Notes under the pieces: generated by a model
Databases searched by the model: none
What the model was told of the DNA's origin: nothing
Seen by the model: only the letters and a program-made list of their open reading frames with translations
Position numbers and translations under genes: made by a program
Origin: Candidatus Pelagibacter sp. RS40
GTDB lineage: Bacteria > Pseudomonadota > Alphaproteobacteria > Pelagibacterales > Pelagibacteraceae
Length of the DNA: 64,000 nt
NCBI RefSeq assembly: GCF_002101295.1
Contig: NZ_CP020778.1
Location: forward strand, 186,001-250,000
Reading direction: 5' to 3'
Shown here: positions 18,708 to 27,226 of the stretch, piece by piece
How positions within the stretch are numbered: the first letter of the stretch is position 1
How the letters are laid out: every line of letters begins with the position of its first letter

Positions 18708-20045
18708 ATGTTCAAAAAAATTCTGATTGCAAATCGTGGAGAAATTGCAGTTAGAGTTATCAGGGCATGCAAAGAATGGGGTATATCGACAGTTGCAATT
18801 CATTCGGATGTTGATCGAGATAGTATGCATGTAAGATTAGCAGATGAAAGTATTTGCGTGGGTCCTCATCAACCATCTAATAGTTATTTAAATATTCCTG
18901 CAATAATGTCTGCAATAGAATTAACTAATTCCGAAGCCGTACATCCAGGATATGGTTTTTTATCTGAAAATGCTGAATTTGCTAAAATCCTTGAAGATAA
19001 TAATATTAAGTTCATAGGTCCATCTTCAAGTTTGATAAGTAAAATGGGAGATAAAATTCAAGCAAAAAAAATTGCTAAACAATATGGTTTGCCAGTTATT
19101 GAAGGTTCTGAGGGTGGTGTTTCAGACATTAAAGAAGCTAAAAAATTATCTAAAAATATTGGTTTTCCTGTTCTCATAAAAGCTGCAGGTGGTGGTGGTG
19201 GAAAAGGTATGAAAATAGTAAATAATGAAAATGATTTTGAAAATTTATTTTTGACTGCAAAATTAGAGGCAAAAAAATTTTTTGGAAATGATGAAGTTTA
19301 TATTGAGAAATTTTTTCAAAATCCAAGACATATTGAAGTTCAAGTATTATCAGGAAAAAATAGAACTGTTCACTTACATGAGAGAGATTGCTCGGTACAG
19401 AGAAGACATCAAAAATTAATAGAGGAAACCCCAAGCCCAGTTTTAACAGATACAATCAGATCAGATTTATTTAACAAAACTGTAAAGATGGTAAGTCAAA
19501 TAGGATACGAAGGTGCAGGAACAGTTGAATTCATCTATGAAGAGGGAAAATTTTATTTTTTAGAAATGAATACAAGGGTTCAAGTTGAACATCCAGTAAC
19601 AGAAATGGTTACAGGTATAGATATAATCAAAGAACAGATTAACATAGCCTACACAGGTGAAACAGCATTAAGTCAAAATGATATTAATCCAAGAGGACAT
19701 GCTATTGAATGCAGAATAAATGCTGAAGATCCAAGTAAAAATTTTCAACCCTCACCTGGATTAATTGGAATGTGTCACCAGCCTTCTGGTTTTAGAACTA
19801 GAGTAGACGGTGCAATTTTTCAAGGTTATAAAGTTACTCCCTATTATGACAGCATGGTTTGTAAATTAATTTGCCATGGAAGAAATAGAACAGAAGCCAT
19901 ACAAAGAATGAATAGATCTCTCGATGAATTCGTAATTGAAGGTATAACTACTACAATAGATTTACATAGAACTTTACTAAATCATGAAAAATTCATTAAT
20001 TCTGACTTTAATGTAAGTTGGCTTGATAAAGAAAAATTAATTTAG
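18708..20045 (+). CDS. accC: Biotin carboxylase subunit of acetyl-CoA carboxylase
   Basis: A 445-residue ATP-grasp enzyme that carboxylates biotin on AccB. The start FKKILIANRGEIAVRVIRAC is canonical, and the glycine-rich ATP loop AAGGGGGKGMK lies near residues 158-168. EKFFQNPRHIEVQVL, HERDCSVQRRHQK and EMNTRVQVEHPVTE follow in order. The last stretch is the catalytic and metal-binding region. The length is normal. The gene ends in a four-base stop overlap with the convergent DUF2155 gene. Confidence 0.97.
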   Translation: MFKKILIANRGEIAVRVIRACKEWGISTVAIHSDVDRDSMHVRLADESICVGPHQPSNSYLNIPAIMSAIELTNSEAVHPGYGFLSENAEFAKILEDNNIKFIGPSSSLISKMGDKIQAKKIAKQYGLPVIEGSEGGVSDIKEAKKLSKNIGFPVLIKAAGGGGGKGMKIVNNENDFENLFLTAKLEAKKFFGNDEVYIEKFFQNPRHIEVQVLSGKNRTVHLHERDCSVQRRHQKLIEETPSPVLTDTIRSDLFNKTVKMVSQIGYEGAGTVEFIYEEGKFYFLEMNTRVQVEHPVTEMVTGIDIIKEQINIAYTGETALSQNDINPRGHAIECRINAEDPSKNFQPSPGLIGMCHQPSGFRTRVDGAIFQGYKVTPYYDSMVCKLICHGRNRTEAIQRMNRSLDEFVIEGITTTIDLHRTLLNHEKFINSDFNVSWLDKEKLI

Positions 20046-20449
20046 GAATAGCACTTTTTTAACCATATATCGTATACAGGATGGTCAAAGGGTCTTATTG
20101 ATGGACTGGATGCAAATGTCCAATCATTGAAAACAAAAACCTTATCCTTATCTTTATTTTTCAAATCAATTACTTGCAAAAATGCTGTTACTTCAGGATC
20201 ATCATCAAATTTTGAATTTTGGCATTTTAGAATATTTATATTTAAATTTTGAAAAAATAACTCTTCTCCAATTTTTAACTTTAATTTTGTTGTTTTAGAA
20301 CTTACTTTATCTAAAACTAATAATTCTGCGAACTTTTCACCATATATATTAGTTTCTGAATTTGCCTTAAAGAAAATTATTTGAAAAAGTAGAATAAAAA
20401 TTAAAGCAAAACTAATCTTGCCAAGATTTATATTTTTTTTTAGTTGCAT
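20042..20449 (-). CDS. DUF2155 exported protein
   Basis: A 135-residue protein with an N-terminal signal or anchor (hydrophobic about 10-27) followed by a small domain. The domain has an LDKVSSKTTKLKLKIGE strand region and a C-terminal FNDWTFASSPSIRPFDHPVYDIWLKKC signature. This matches the alphaproteobacterial DUF2155 family, of unknown periplasmic function. Two cysteines (near residues 80 and 133) could form a disulfide. It overlaps the end of the NDUFA12-like gene by 38 bases. In many alphaproteobacteria this pair follows accB-accC-aat on the same strand; here it is convergent with accC and aat is absent. Confidence 0.85.
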   Translation of the reverse strand: MQLKKNINLGKISFALIFILLFQIIFFKANSETNIYGEKFAELLVLDKVSSKTTKLKLKIGEELFFQNLNINILKCQNSKFDDDPEVTAFLQVIDLKNKDKDKVFVFNDWTFASSPSIRPFDHPVYDIWLKKCYS

Positions 20450-20771
20450 TTTTATTATTTTTAGGATTGTAAGCGTTTGTTGTACCTGTTTGGTTTGGTA
20501 AATGGTTTTTTTGCCATTTATATTTTTTTAAATTATGTCTATTTTCAATTTTATTATTTGTATAATGCATCCACGAGTACCAATCATTTGGTATTTTTGA
20601 TGCTTCAACCTCTCCATTATATATTACCCACCGTTTACCTTTTTTATTTTGGTAATATTTATTCCCTGACTCATCCTCACCAACCAACTTACCAAAAAAA
20701 ATTGTTTGCAGTCTGGTTCCCAGTGTTTGCCCATTCCACCAAGTGAAAATTTCTTTAAAAAATGTCAACAT
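20412..20771 (-). CDS. NDUFA12-family protein (complex I accessory subunit / assembly)
   Basis: A 119-residue protein of the NDUFA12 (B17.2) family. Markers are the tryptophan-rich start (TWWNGQTLGTRLQTI), FGKLVGEDESGNKYYQNKKGKRWVIYNG, and PNDWYSWMHYTNN. The family is an accessory subunit of NADH:ubiquinone oxidoreductase (or assembly factor) on the cytoplasmic side of the membrane. The C-terminal 30 residues are basic and probably disordered. The start is divergent from the TSCPD gene across 108 bases, and the end overlaps DUF2155. Confidence 0.9.
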   Translation of the reverse strand: MLTFFKEIFTWWNGQTLGTRLQTIFFGKLVGEDESGNKYYQNKKGKRWVIYNGEVEASKIPNDWYSWMHYTNNKIENRHNLKKYKWQKNHLPNQTGTTNAYNPKNNKNATKKKYKSWQD

Positions 20772-20879
20772 AAAAAATTAATTATTTTTTCAATTTAAAA
20801 TTGTAAAAATTAAATTAGACTATAACATTAATTTGTATATACATAATTTCTTACGATTCAATTTTAATAAGGAAATTTA

Positions 20880-21710
20880 ATGGCAAAATATTTAGTTGAG
20901 ACATATTACACATGTAGTTTTAAAGTAAGTCACTATTTAGATGATGTTAATGAGAAAAACTTACAAAATTTGGAAAAAAATGAGGACGGAAAATTTGAGA
21001 TACTGGACGTTAAACTTGATAATAGAAAAACAAAAAATTTAGAAAAAATAGATAATAATAAAGTAAATATAATTGATAAATCAATTAGTGCTCCGATTTC
21101 AAAGAATGTTCCAAAAATAGATAATAAAATAAGTGAAAACTTTAAGAGCAATCTAAATGAAAAACTTGGAAAAAGATTTAGTATGCCAGATAGAAGAAAA
21201 GGTTACATTCAAAAGGCTACGATAGGTGATCATAAAGTGTATCTTCATACAGGCGAATATGAGGACGGAAAAATAGGTGAAATATTTATTGATACAAGCA
21301 AAGAAGGTGAGTTAGTAAAAGCTCTGATGAATAACTTTGCAATTGCTATTTCTTTGGGTTTACAGTACGGGGTTCCTCTTGATGAATTTGTAAATGCTTA
21401 TGTTGGAACAAAATTTGAACCATCAGGTAAAGTTCATGGAAATGATAGAATTTTAAGCGCGAGCTCAATTTTAGATTATATATTTAGAGAATTGGCAATA
21501 TCTTATCTTAATAGAGAAGATCTAGCACATACTCCATCTATTGGTGGATCAGAAAAAATAGATGAATTGAGTAATGAAAACTCTGAAGATCAAAATCAAT
21601 TCTTAAAGCTAGTTAAAGATATAACTAGTAAGGGGTTTGTAAGAAGTGATTATAAAAGAAAATTGGTCGATCTATCAGACATTAGAATAAATCTAAAAGG
21701 TAAAAAGTAA
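20880..21710 (+). CDS. TSCPD-domain protein, like the detached C-terminal domain of class II ribonucleotide reductase
   Basis: A 276-residue protein. The first 55 residues ([16 protein letters not shown], then [12 protein letters not shown]) form a small domain I do not recognise. After a charged linker (about 55-90), residues 95-215 match the TSCPD region near the end of Nrd[62 protein letters not shown]. No 10-stranded reductase barrel and no C-terminal CxxC tail are present. It may act with a separate catalytic chain (as in split NrdJa/NrdJb) or have another role. AAGGA lies six bases before the ATG. It abuts the aspS stop with no spacer. Confidence 0.75.
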   Translation: MAKYLVETYYTCSFKVSHYLDDVNEKNLQNLEKNEDGKFEILDVKLDNRKTKNLEKIDNNKVNIIDKSISAPISKNVPKIDNKISENFKSNLNEKLGKRFSMPDRRKGYIQKATIGDHKVYLHTGEYEDGKIGEIFIDTSKEGELVKALMNNFAIAISLGLQYGVPLDEFVNAYVGTKFEPSGKVHGNDRILSASSILDYIFRELAISYLNREDLAHTPSIGGSEKIDELSNENSEDQNQFLKLVKDITSKGFVRSDYKRKLVDLSDIRINLKGKK

Positions 21711-23495
21711 TTAAGTTTTTTTCTTAACAGTAAGGTTTAATTCCTTCAATTGATCATCACTAATAGTAGATGGTGCATTCATCATTAAATCTTGAGCATT
21801 TTGATTCATCGGGAACATAGTAACTTCTCGAATATTCTTTTCGTCAGCTAAAAGCATCACTATTCTATCTATACCTGGTGCAATACCTCCATGAGGTGGT
21901 GCGCCATAACTCAATGCATTTATCATTCCACTAAATTTTTCTTCAACATCTTTTTTGGAGTAACCAGCTATATCAAATAGCTTATACATTAATTCAGGAA
22001 CATGATTTCTAATGGCCCCAGATGACAACTCAATACCATTACATACAATATCATATTGATAAGCTTTTAAAGAAAGAGGATCTGATAAATCTAAATTTTT
22101 AATATCTCCTTGTGGCATTGAAAATGGATTGTGGCTAAAACTTATTTTTTTGGTTTGTTCGTCTATTTCAAACATTGGGTAATCCACTATCCAACAAAAT
22201 GCAAAACAACTTTCTTTAATAATTTTGAGTTCTTCTGCTATCCTAGTTCGAGCAATTGATAATATTTTTTCTACATCATTTTGTTTGCCACAAGAAAGAA
22301 AAACGGTATCCCCTATTTCTGCTTTTGTGATTTTCATCAGTTCAACTAGCGACTCTTCTGAAAAAAATTTACCAACTGGCCCCTTTCCTATTATTTTATC
22401 ATTTTTTTCTAAAGTAAAATAAGCTAGACCAGATGAACCTTGTTCCTTTGCCCATTTATCTATTCCATCAAAAAAACTTCTTGGTTTATCTTTTGTATTT
22501 TTAGTAACGATAGATCTTACAATTGAACCTTTTTTAACTAAATTTTTGAATATTTCAAAACTGATATCATTCCTTTCAAATAATTTTGTGATATCAGAAA
22601 TAATAAGTGGGTTTCTTAAATCTGGTTTATCAGATCCAAATTTCAACATAGCGTCAGAATAGGAAATCTTTGGAAAAGTCTCAAAAAGTAATTTTTTATC
22701 TGAAAAGTTTTTAAAAACTTTAACCATCAATTTTTCCACCACTTCAAAGACATCTTGTTGTTCAACAAATGACATCTCTAAATCTAATTGGTAAAATTCA
22801 CCAGGGCTTCTATCGGCTCTTGCGTCTTCATCTCTAAAGCATGGTGCTATTTGAAAGTATTTATCAAAACCTGATACCATTATTAATTGTTTAAACTGTT
22901 GGGGAGCTTGAGGTAATGCATAAAATTTCCCAGGATTTAATCTGCTTGGAACTAAAAAATCTCTAGCACCCTCAGGACTAGAAGATGTTAATATTGGTGT
23001 TTGAAATTCTAAAAATCCTAACTTATTCATTTCAGATCGAATAAACGAAATCACTTTTGATCTGAGAATAATATTTTGATGAATTTTTTTTCTTCTTAAA
23101 TCCAAAAATCTGTATTTAAGTCTAATTTCCTCTGAATATTCTTGATCTGAAAAGACTGGCATAGGGAGTTCTTTTGTTTGTCCTAGAATTTCAAAATCAA
23201 TAATTGAAATTTCTATTTCACCAGTTGGTAAATTTTCATTAATGGTATCTTTGTTTCTCTCAATTACTATACCAGTTATTTTTAATACAGTTTCTAATGG
23301 AAGGTTTTCTATTTCTTTAAATACTTTATTTTCATTATCTACGACACATTGGGTTAGGCCGTAGTTGTCTCTCAAGTCAATAAATAAAAGATTTCCATGA
23401 TCCCTTTTTTTATTAATCCATCCAGATAAAATAATCTTTTGACCCTTATTAGAGATATTTAGTTCTCCACATGTATGTGTTCTATATTTGTTCAA
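21711..23495 (-). CDS. aspS: Aspartyl-tRNA synthetase
   Basis: A 594-residue class IIb synthetase of the bacterial type. An N-terminal OB anticodon-binding domain (about 1-105, GWINKKRDHGNLLFIDLRD) is followed by motif 2 FRDEDARADRSPGEFYQLD near 215-235. A GAD-type insert spans about 285-420, and motif 3 is GGIAPGIDRIVMLL near 530. It charges tRNA-Asp, probably also tRNA-Asn if an amidotransferase is present elsewhere. It starts one base after the hda-like gene ends and abuts the TSCPD gene stop-to-stop. Confidence 0.96.
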   Translation of the reverse strand: MNKYRTHTCGELNISNKGQKIILSGWINKKRDHGNLLFIDLRDNYGLTQCVVDNENKVFKEIENLPLETVLKITGIVIERNKDTINENLPTGEIEISIIDFEILGQTKELPMPVFSDQEYSEEIRLKYRFLDLRRKKIHQNIILRSKVISFIRSEMNKLGFLEFQTPILTSSSPEGARDFLVPSRLNPGKFYALPQAPQQFKQLIMVSGFDKYFQIAPCFRDEDARADRSPGEFYQLDLEMSFVEQQDVFEVVEKLMVKVFKNFSDKKLLFETFPKISYSDAMLKFGSDKPDLRNPLIISDITKLFERNDISFEIFKNLVKKGSIVRSIVTKNTKDKPRSFFDGIDKWAKEQGSSGLAYFTLEKNDKIIGKGPVGKFFSEESLVELMKITKAEIGDTVFLSCGKQNDVEKILSIARTRIAEELKIIKESCFAFCWIVDYPMFEIDEQTKKISFSHNPFSMPQGDIKNLDLSDPLSLKAYQYDIVCNGIELSSGAIRNHVPELMYKLFDIAGYSKKDVEEKFSGMINALSYGAPPHGGIAPGIDRIVMLLADEKNIREVTMFPMNQNAQDLMMNAPSTISDDQLKELNLTVKKKT

Positions 23496-23496
23496 T

Positions 23497-24153
23497 TTAC
23501 AGTATTTCTCTAATTGTTTTTAAATTAATAGGTTTCTTTTTTTTTAAACTCAATTCGTCAACCTTATATATAAATTCGTATATTTTACCATAAGATCTCT
23601 CTATTCTTTTTATAATAAATTCTAGTAATTTTTTTTCTAATTTGATTTGTCGATCTGAAAAACTTTTTACAATTATTGCAAAAATTAAATTATCATCTGG
23701 ATTTTCAATTTGGGCAAATATACAATTTTTTGCTCTGGAATTTAAATCTTCAAGATTATAATTAATCTTACTTATTGTTCTGTTTGATAAAATCAATAAG
23801 TATTTATTATCTTGATAAATCAAATTAAATAAAGAGTATAATAAATTTTCATTTTTAATTTTTTCAAAATCATCAATAACGATAGATTCATTTAACTTAA
23901 TTTTTTTGAATACTTTCTCGTTAACATCACTGTGTCCCAAGTATAAAGCATTACTTTTATCTTGAAAAATTTTGGCCAGGTGTGTTTTTCCTGAAAAATT
24001 ATCTCCGGAAATATTGAGTATATTTCTTTCCCATTTTGGCCAATTTTGAATTAAATTAAAGGCTAAGTAATTACTTCTTGAAACATAATAATCATGTTCA
24101 TTGAATTCAATATTATGATCAAAATCAAGTAATAATTGGTTAAGCTCTCTCAT
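23497..24153 (-). CDS. hda: DnaA-related regulatory protein HdaA
   Basis: A 218-residue AAA+ protein of the DnaA/Hda family without the DNA-binding domain IV. It opens MRELNQLLLDFDHN. A P-loop-like GDNFSGKTHLA lies near residue 49, a Walker-B-like SIVIDDFEKI near 92, and sensor features follow. It probably stimulates hydrolysis of DnaA-ATP with the sliding clamp, restraining re-initiation. I chose the ATG at 24153 because it overlaps the upstream stop as ATGA; a start four codons earlier is possible. Sequence is divergent, so the DnaA relationship is clearer than the exact role. Confidence 0.8.
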   Translation of the reverse strand: MRELNQLLLDFDHNIEFNEHDYYVSRSNYLAFNLIQNWPKWERNILNISGDNFSGKTHLAKIFQDKSNALYLGHSDVNEKVFKKIKLNESIVIDDFEKIKNENLLYSLFNLIYQDNKYLLILSNRTISKINYNLEDLNSRAKNCIFAQIENPDDNLIFAIIVKSFSDRQIKLEKKLLEFIIKRIERSYGKIYEFIYKVDELSLKKKKPINLKTIREIL

Positions 24154-25223
24154 TGTAATTTCCAAACATCTTTAGAAGTGTCAATTTTAAATTTTGCATT
24201 TTGCATGATTTTTAAAAACTTATCTGGAGTACTATTGAATATAATTTTATATATAATTTGCTTACTATTAAAGCTTTCAATTTTATAATTTGAAATTAAA
24301 TCTACTTCATTTAAATAATTTTCCAAATTATTTGATAGTAGAAAATTATTTGAGTCGACAGATAATCTAATAGGAAGAATAATTGACGTATTAATTTCAT
24401 TTAATGATTTCCATTTATTTTCATAATCATTTTTCAAATCTAAAATTACATCATTTATCTGATCTAAGTTTTTCATACTTACATCTTTAAAATTCTTATT
24501 TATGTACATCTCATTGTTTTCTAAATTTAATTTAGAAAAAATTTTAAGCAAGTTATCTTGATTTAATAAAATAAGTAAAATTCTATTTTTAACATTATAT
24601 TTATTGAATATTTCATTAAAATTATAATTTTCTATGTCACCAATATTTTCTCTAATTATTGAAAAATCTTCAATGTCCTCGTTGGGTAAAAAATAATTTA
24701 TTTGATGAAATTTTCTATTATTTAAGTTCCAATTCAGAAAGAAAGGATTATTTGAATATGAAAATATTTGATTTTTTTTTAAATCAATCAATATAGGCAA
24801 TATCATTACATCAATTGGGTTAATGGATGATGTGACTATCCCTTTTGAATTAAAATAATTAATTAAATCTATTTTATTAAAATCCACATTTATTTTTGCT
24901 TGGTAACTATCATCTACAAATTTTTCCTCCATCAATGAAAAACCTTCAACAAAACTTTTAATTTGGTTAATGTCGATGGATCTTAAAATACTTTTGTTTT
25001 GACTTTGTAAAATTTTTGAAATTAATATTTCAAAAGCTTTTTTAAAAGCTTTATCAACTACCTTTATTTTATTAAAATTTAAATCATATTTTTCTTGAAT
25101 TTCTATATCGTTAATTACAAAAGTTTTAGCTTTCGCGAAATTTGTGGAAAACTCACTAATAACAATAATTAAAACTAAAAAAAAAATGTATAGATAATTG
25201 TATATTTTTTTAGATAAAGTCAT
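24150..25223 (-). CDS. DUF2066-like exported protein
   Basis: A 357-residue protein with a signal or anchor helix (about 8-28, YLYIFFLVLIIVISEFS). The mature part starts KTFVINDIEIQEKYDLNFNKIKVVDKAFKKAFEILISKIL, a layout like the DUF2066 family, which is often found between purM and hda in proteobacteria. Function is unknown. I chose ATG 25223 over 25247 because the longer form would overlap the divergent purM start. It overlaps hda as ATGA. The family call is moderate because the sequence is divergent and low in complexity. Confidence 0.6.
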   Translation of the reverse strand: MTLSKKIYNYLYIFFLVLIIVISEFSTNFAKAKTFVINDIEIQEKYDLNFNKIKVVDKAFKKAFEILISKILQSQNKSILRSIDINQIKSFVEGFSLMEEKFVDDSYQAKINVDFNKIDLINYFNSKGIVTSSINPIDVMILPILIDLKKNQIFSYSNNPFFLNWNLNNRKFHQINYFLPNEDIEDFSIIRENIGDIENYNFNEIFNKYNVKNRILLILLNQDNLLKIFSKLNLENNEMYINKNFKDVSMKNLDQINDVILDLKNDYENKWKSLNEINTSIILPIRLSVDSNNFLLSNNLENYLNEVDLISNYKIESFNSKQIIYKIIFNSTPDKFLKIMQNAKFKIDTSKDVWKLQ

Positions 25224-25235
25224 TGTTAATAATTT

Positions 25236-26258
25236 ATGAAAGCGCAAAAATTCACATATAAAAATAGCGGAGTAAACATAAAGAATGCAGATAAATTTAT
25301 AGATTTCATTTCTAATTTAACAAAAAAAACAAAGAAAAGTGGTGATTTTAAGAATATTGGGGGATTTGGAGCAATTTCAAGCATACCAAAAAACTTAAAA
25401 AATCCACACATTGTTACAAGCACTGATGGGGTAGGAACAAAATTAGAGATAGCAAATGAAATTAAAAAATTTAACACAATTGGCGTAGATCTTGTTGCGA
25501 TGTGTGTGAATGATTTGATTGTTCAAGGTGCTAAACCTTTTTTATTTCTGGATTATATTTCAATAGACAAAATAAATTTTGAAAAAATGAAAGAAATTAT
25601 TAAAGGCATTGTTAAGGGATGTGAATTATCAAGTTGTAATCTTGTGGGAGGAGAAACAGCAGAAATGCCAGGTACGTATTCACCTGGTAAATTTGATCTT
25701 GCAGGTTTTTCTGTTGGTTTAGTTGAAAAAAAAAATATTCTAATTAATAAAATAAAAAAAAATGATTTAATTTTAGCCATTCCATCAAATGGTATACATT
25801 CTAATGGCTTTTCACTTGTCAGAAAAGTTTTAAAAGTAAAAAAAATTAAAATAAATAAAAATAAATATCTTAAAAAAGAATTAATAAAACCAACAAAAAT
25901 TTATGTAAAAGAAATTATTAAATTAATAGACAAAAACCTTATCAATGGTTGTGCAAATATAACTGGTGGTGGAATAGAAGATAATATTAAAAGAGTTATT
26001 CCAAAAAATTTATGCGCAAACATAGATTTAGATAAAGTTAAAACTCAAAAAATTTTTAGATGGCTTCAAAAATCTGGAGTATCAAATAGTGAGATGTTAA
26101 AAACATTCAATTGTGGTGTTGGTTTCTGTATAATTATAAATAAAAAAAATTTCAATAAAGTAAAATTAACTTTTGACAAGAAATATAAACCTTATGTTAT
26201 AGGAAAAATTTCAAAAAATAAAAAAAAAGTAAATTTAAGTGGAAAAATTAATTGGTAG
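25236..26258 (+). CDS. purM: Phosphoribosylformylglycinamidine cyclo-ligase (AIR synthetase)
   Basis: A 340-residue PurM of de novo purine synthesis. Conserved stretches are [12 protein letters not shown] near residues 68-79, [21 protein letters not shown]-type near 90, [25 protein letters not shown] near 137-161, and [16 protein letters not shown] near 187. It converts FGAM to AIR with ATP. It pairs with purN in the usual purMN operon, overlapping it by 20 bases. The start is only 12 bases from the divergent DUF2066-like gene. Confidence 0.96.
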   Translation: [340 protein letters not shown]

Positions 26259-26826
26259 AAATTTAAACATTTCTGTTTTTATTTCTGGAAGAGGAAGTAA
26301 TTTACTTTCTTTGATCAAATATTCAAAGATAAAAAAATCAAAAATAAAAATTAATCTGATAATTACAAATAATAAATTTTCAAAAGGTTTAGAATTTGCC
26401 AAAAAAAATAAGATTAAAAATTATATAATAAATTATTCCAAAAAAAAGGAAGCTGAACATAAAATATTAGAATATTTGAGAAAAAATAAAATTGATTTAA
26501 TTTGTTTAGCAGGCTTCATGAAAATTTTATCTTCTAGTTTCATTAAAAAGTTTAAAAATCCAATTTTAAATATTCATCCATCTCTATTACCAAGATATAA
26601 AGGTTTAAATACTCATAGAAGAGCAATTGAAAATAAAGATAAATTCTCAGGGGCTACGGTGCACTTCGTAACTCCTAAATTAGATTCTGGAAAAATAATA
26701 TTACAAAAAAAAGTTAGAATTTTGAAATCTGATACAGAAAAAACTTTAGCTAAAAAAGTCTTAAAGATAGAACATAAGCTTTATCCATCAGCAATTGAAA
26801 AAATTTTAAAAAAATCTAGTTTTTAA
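26239..26826 (+). CDS. purN: Phosphoribosylglycinamide formyltransferase
   Basis: A 195-residue PurN using 10-formyl-THF to formylate GAR. The start is GTG at 26239, the only initiator before the ISVFISGRGSNL strand, and it overlaps purM by 20 bases. The catalytic Asn-His pair is in ILNIHPSLLPRYKG near 110 and the aspartate in TPKLDSGKIIL near 147. The protein is very lysine-rich. Its last 11 bases overlap the convergent ndk gene. Confidence 0.94.
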   Translation: MEKLIGRNLNISVFISGRGSNLLSLIKYSKIKKSKIKINLIITNNKFSKGLEFAKKNKIKNYIINYSKKKEAEHKILEYLRKNKIDLICLAGFMKILSSSFIKKFKNPILNIHPSLLPRYKGLNTHRRAIENKDKFSGATVHFVTPKLDSGKIILQKKVRILKSDTEKTLAKKVLKIEHKLYPSAIEKILKKSSF

Positions 26827-27226
26827 AGAAAAAGTCTAGTTCAATTTTAGCATTTTCAAGGCTATCTGAACCATGAACAGAGTTTTTATCTATAGAAATA
26901 CCATACTTTTTTCTGATCGTTCCTTCTTCAGCATCTTCAGGGTTTGTTGCACCCATTAACTTTCTGTTCTCTAAAACGGCATTTTCTCTACTTAATTCCA
27001 TAACAACAATAGGGCCTGAAGAGAGGTATGAGCAAAGTTCATTGTAGAACGGTTTTGTTTCGTGAACTTTATAAAATTGTTCAGCTTCTTGTTTTGAAAT
27101 GTGAATTTTTTTTTCTTTTTGAATTTCAAATCCTTTATTTATAAATTCTTGTTTTATTTCATCTTGTAAGTTTCTTTCAACTGCATCTGGTTTGATAATT
27201 GAAAGTGTTTGTTCAACGTTATTCAT
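26816..27226 (-). CDS. ndk: Nucleoside-diphosphate kinase
   Basis: A 136-residue NDK. The phospho-acceptor is His118 in NSVHGSDS. TLSIIKPDAVERNL at the start and MGATNPEDAEEGTIRKKYG near 91-109 are family hallmarks. It balances NTP and dNTP pools. Its start overlaps the end of pepA by eight bases, forming a pepA-ndk pair, and its end overlaps purN. Confidence 0.97.
   Translation of the reverse strand: MNNVEQTLSIIKPDAVERNLQDEIKQEFINKGFEIQKEKKIHISKQEAEQFYKVHETKPFYNELCSYLSSGPIVVMELSRENAVLENRKLMGATNPEDAEEGTIRKKYGISIDKNSVHGSDSLENAKIELDFFFKN

Noticed and set aside
19186..19206. GGTGGTGGTGG run resembling a short tandem repeat
   Set aside because: It encodes the glycine-rich ATP loop of biotin carboxylase and is protein-driven.
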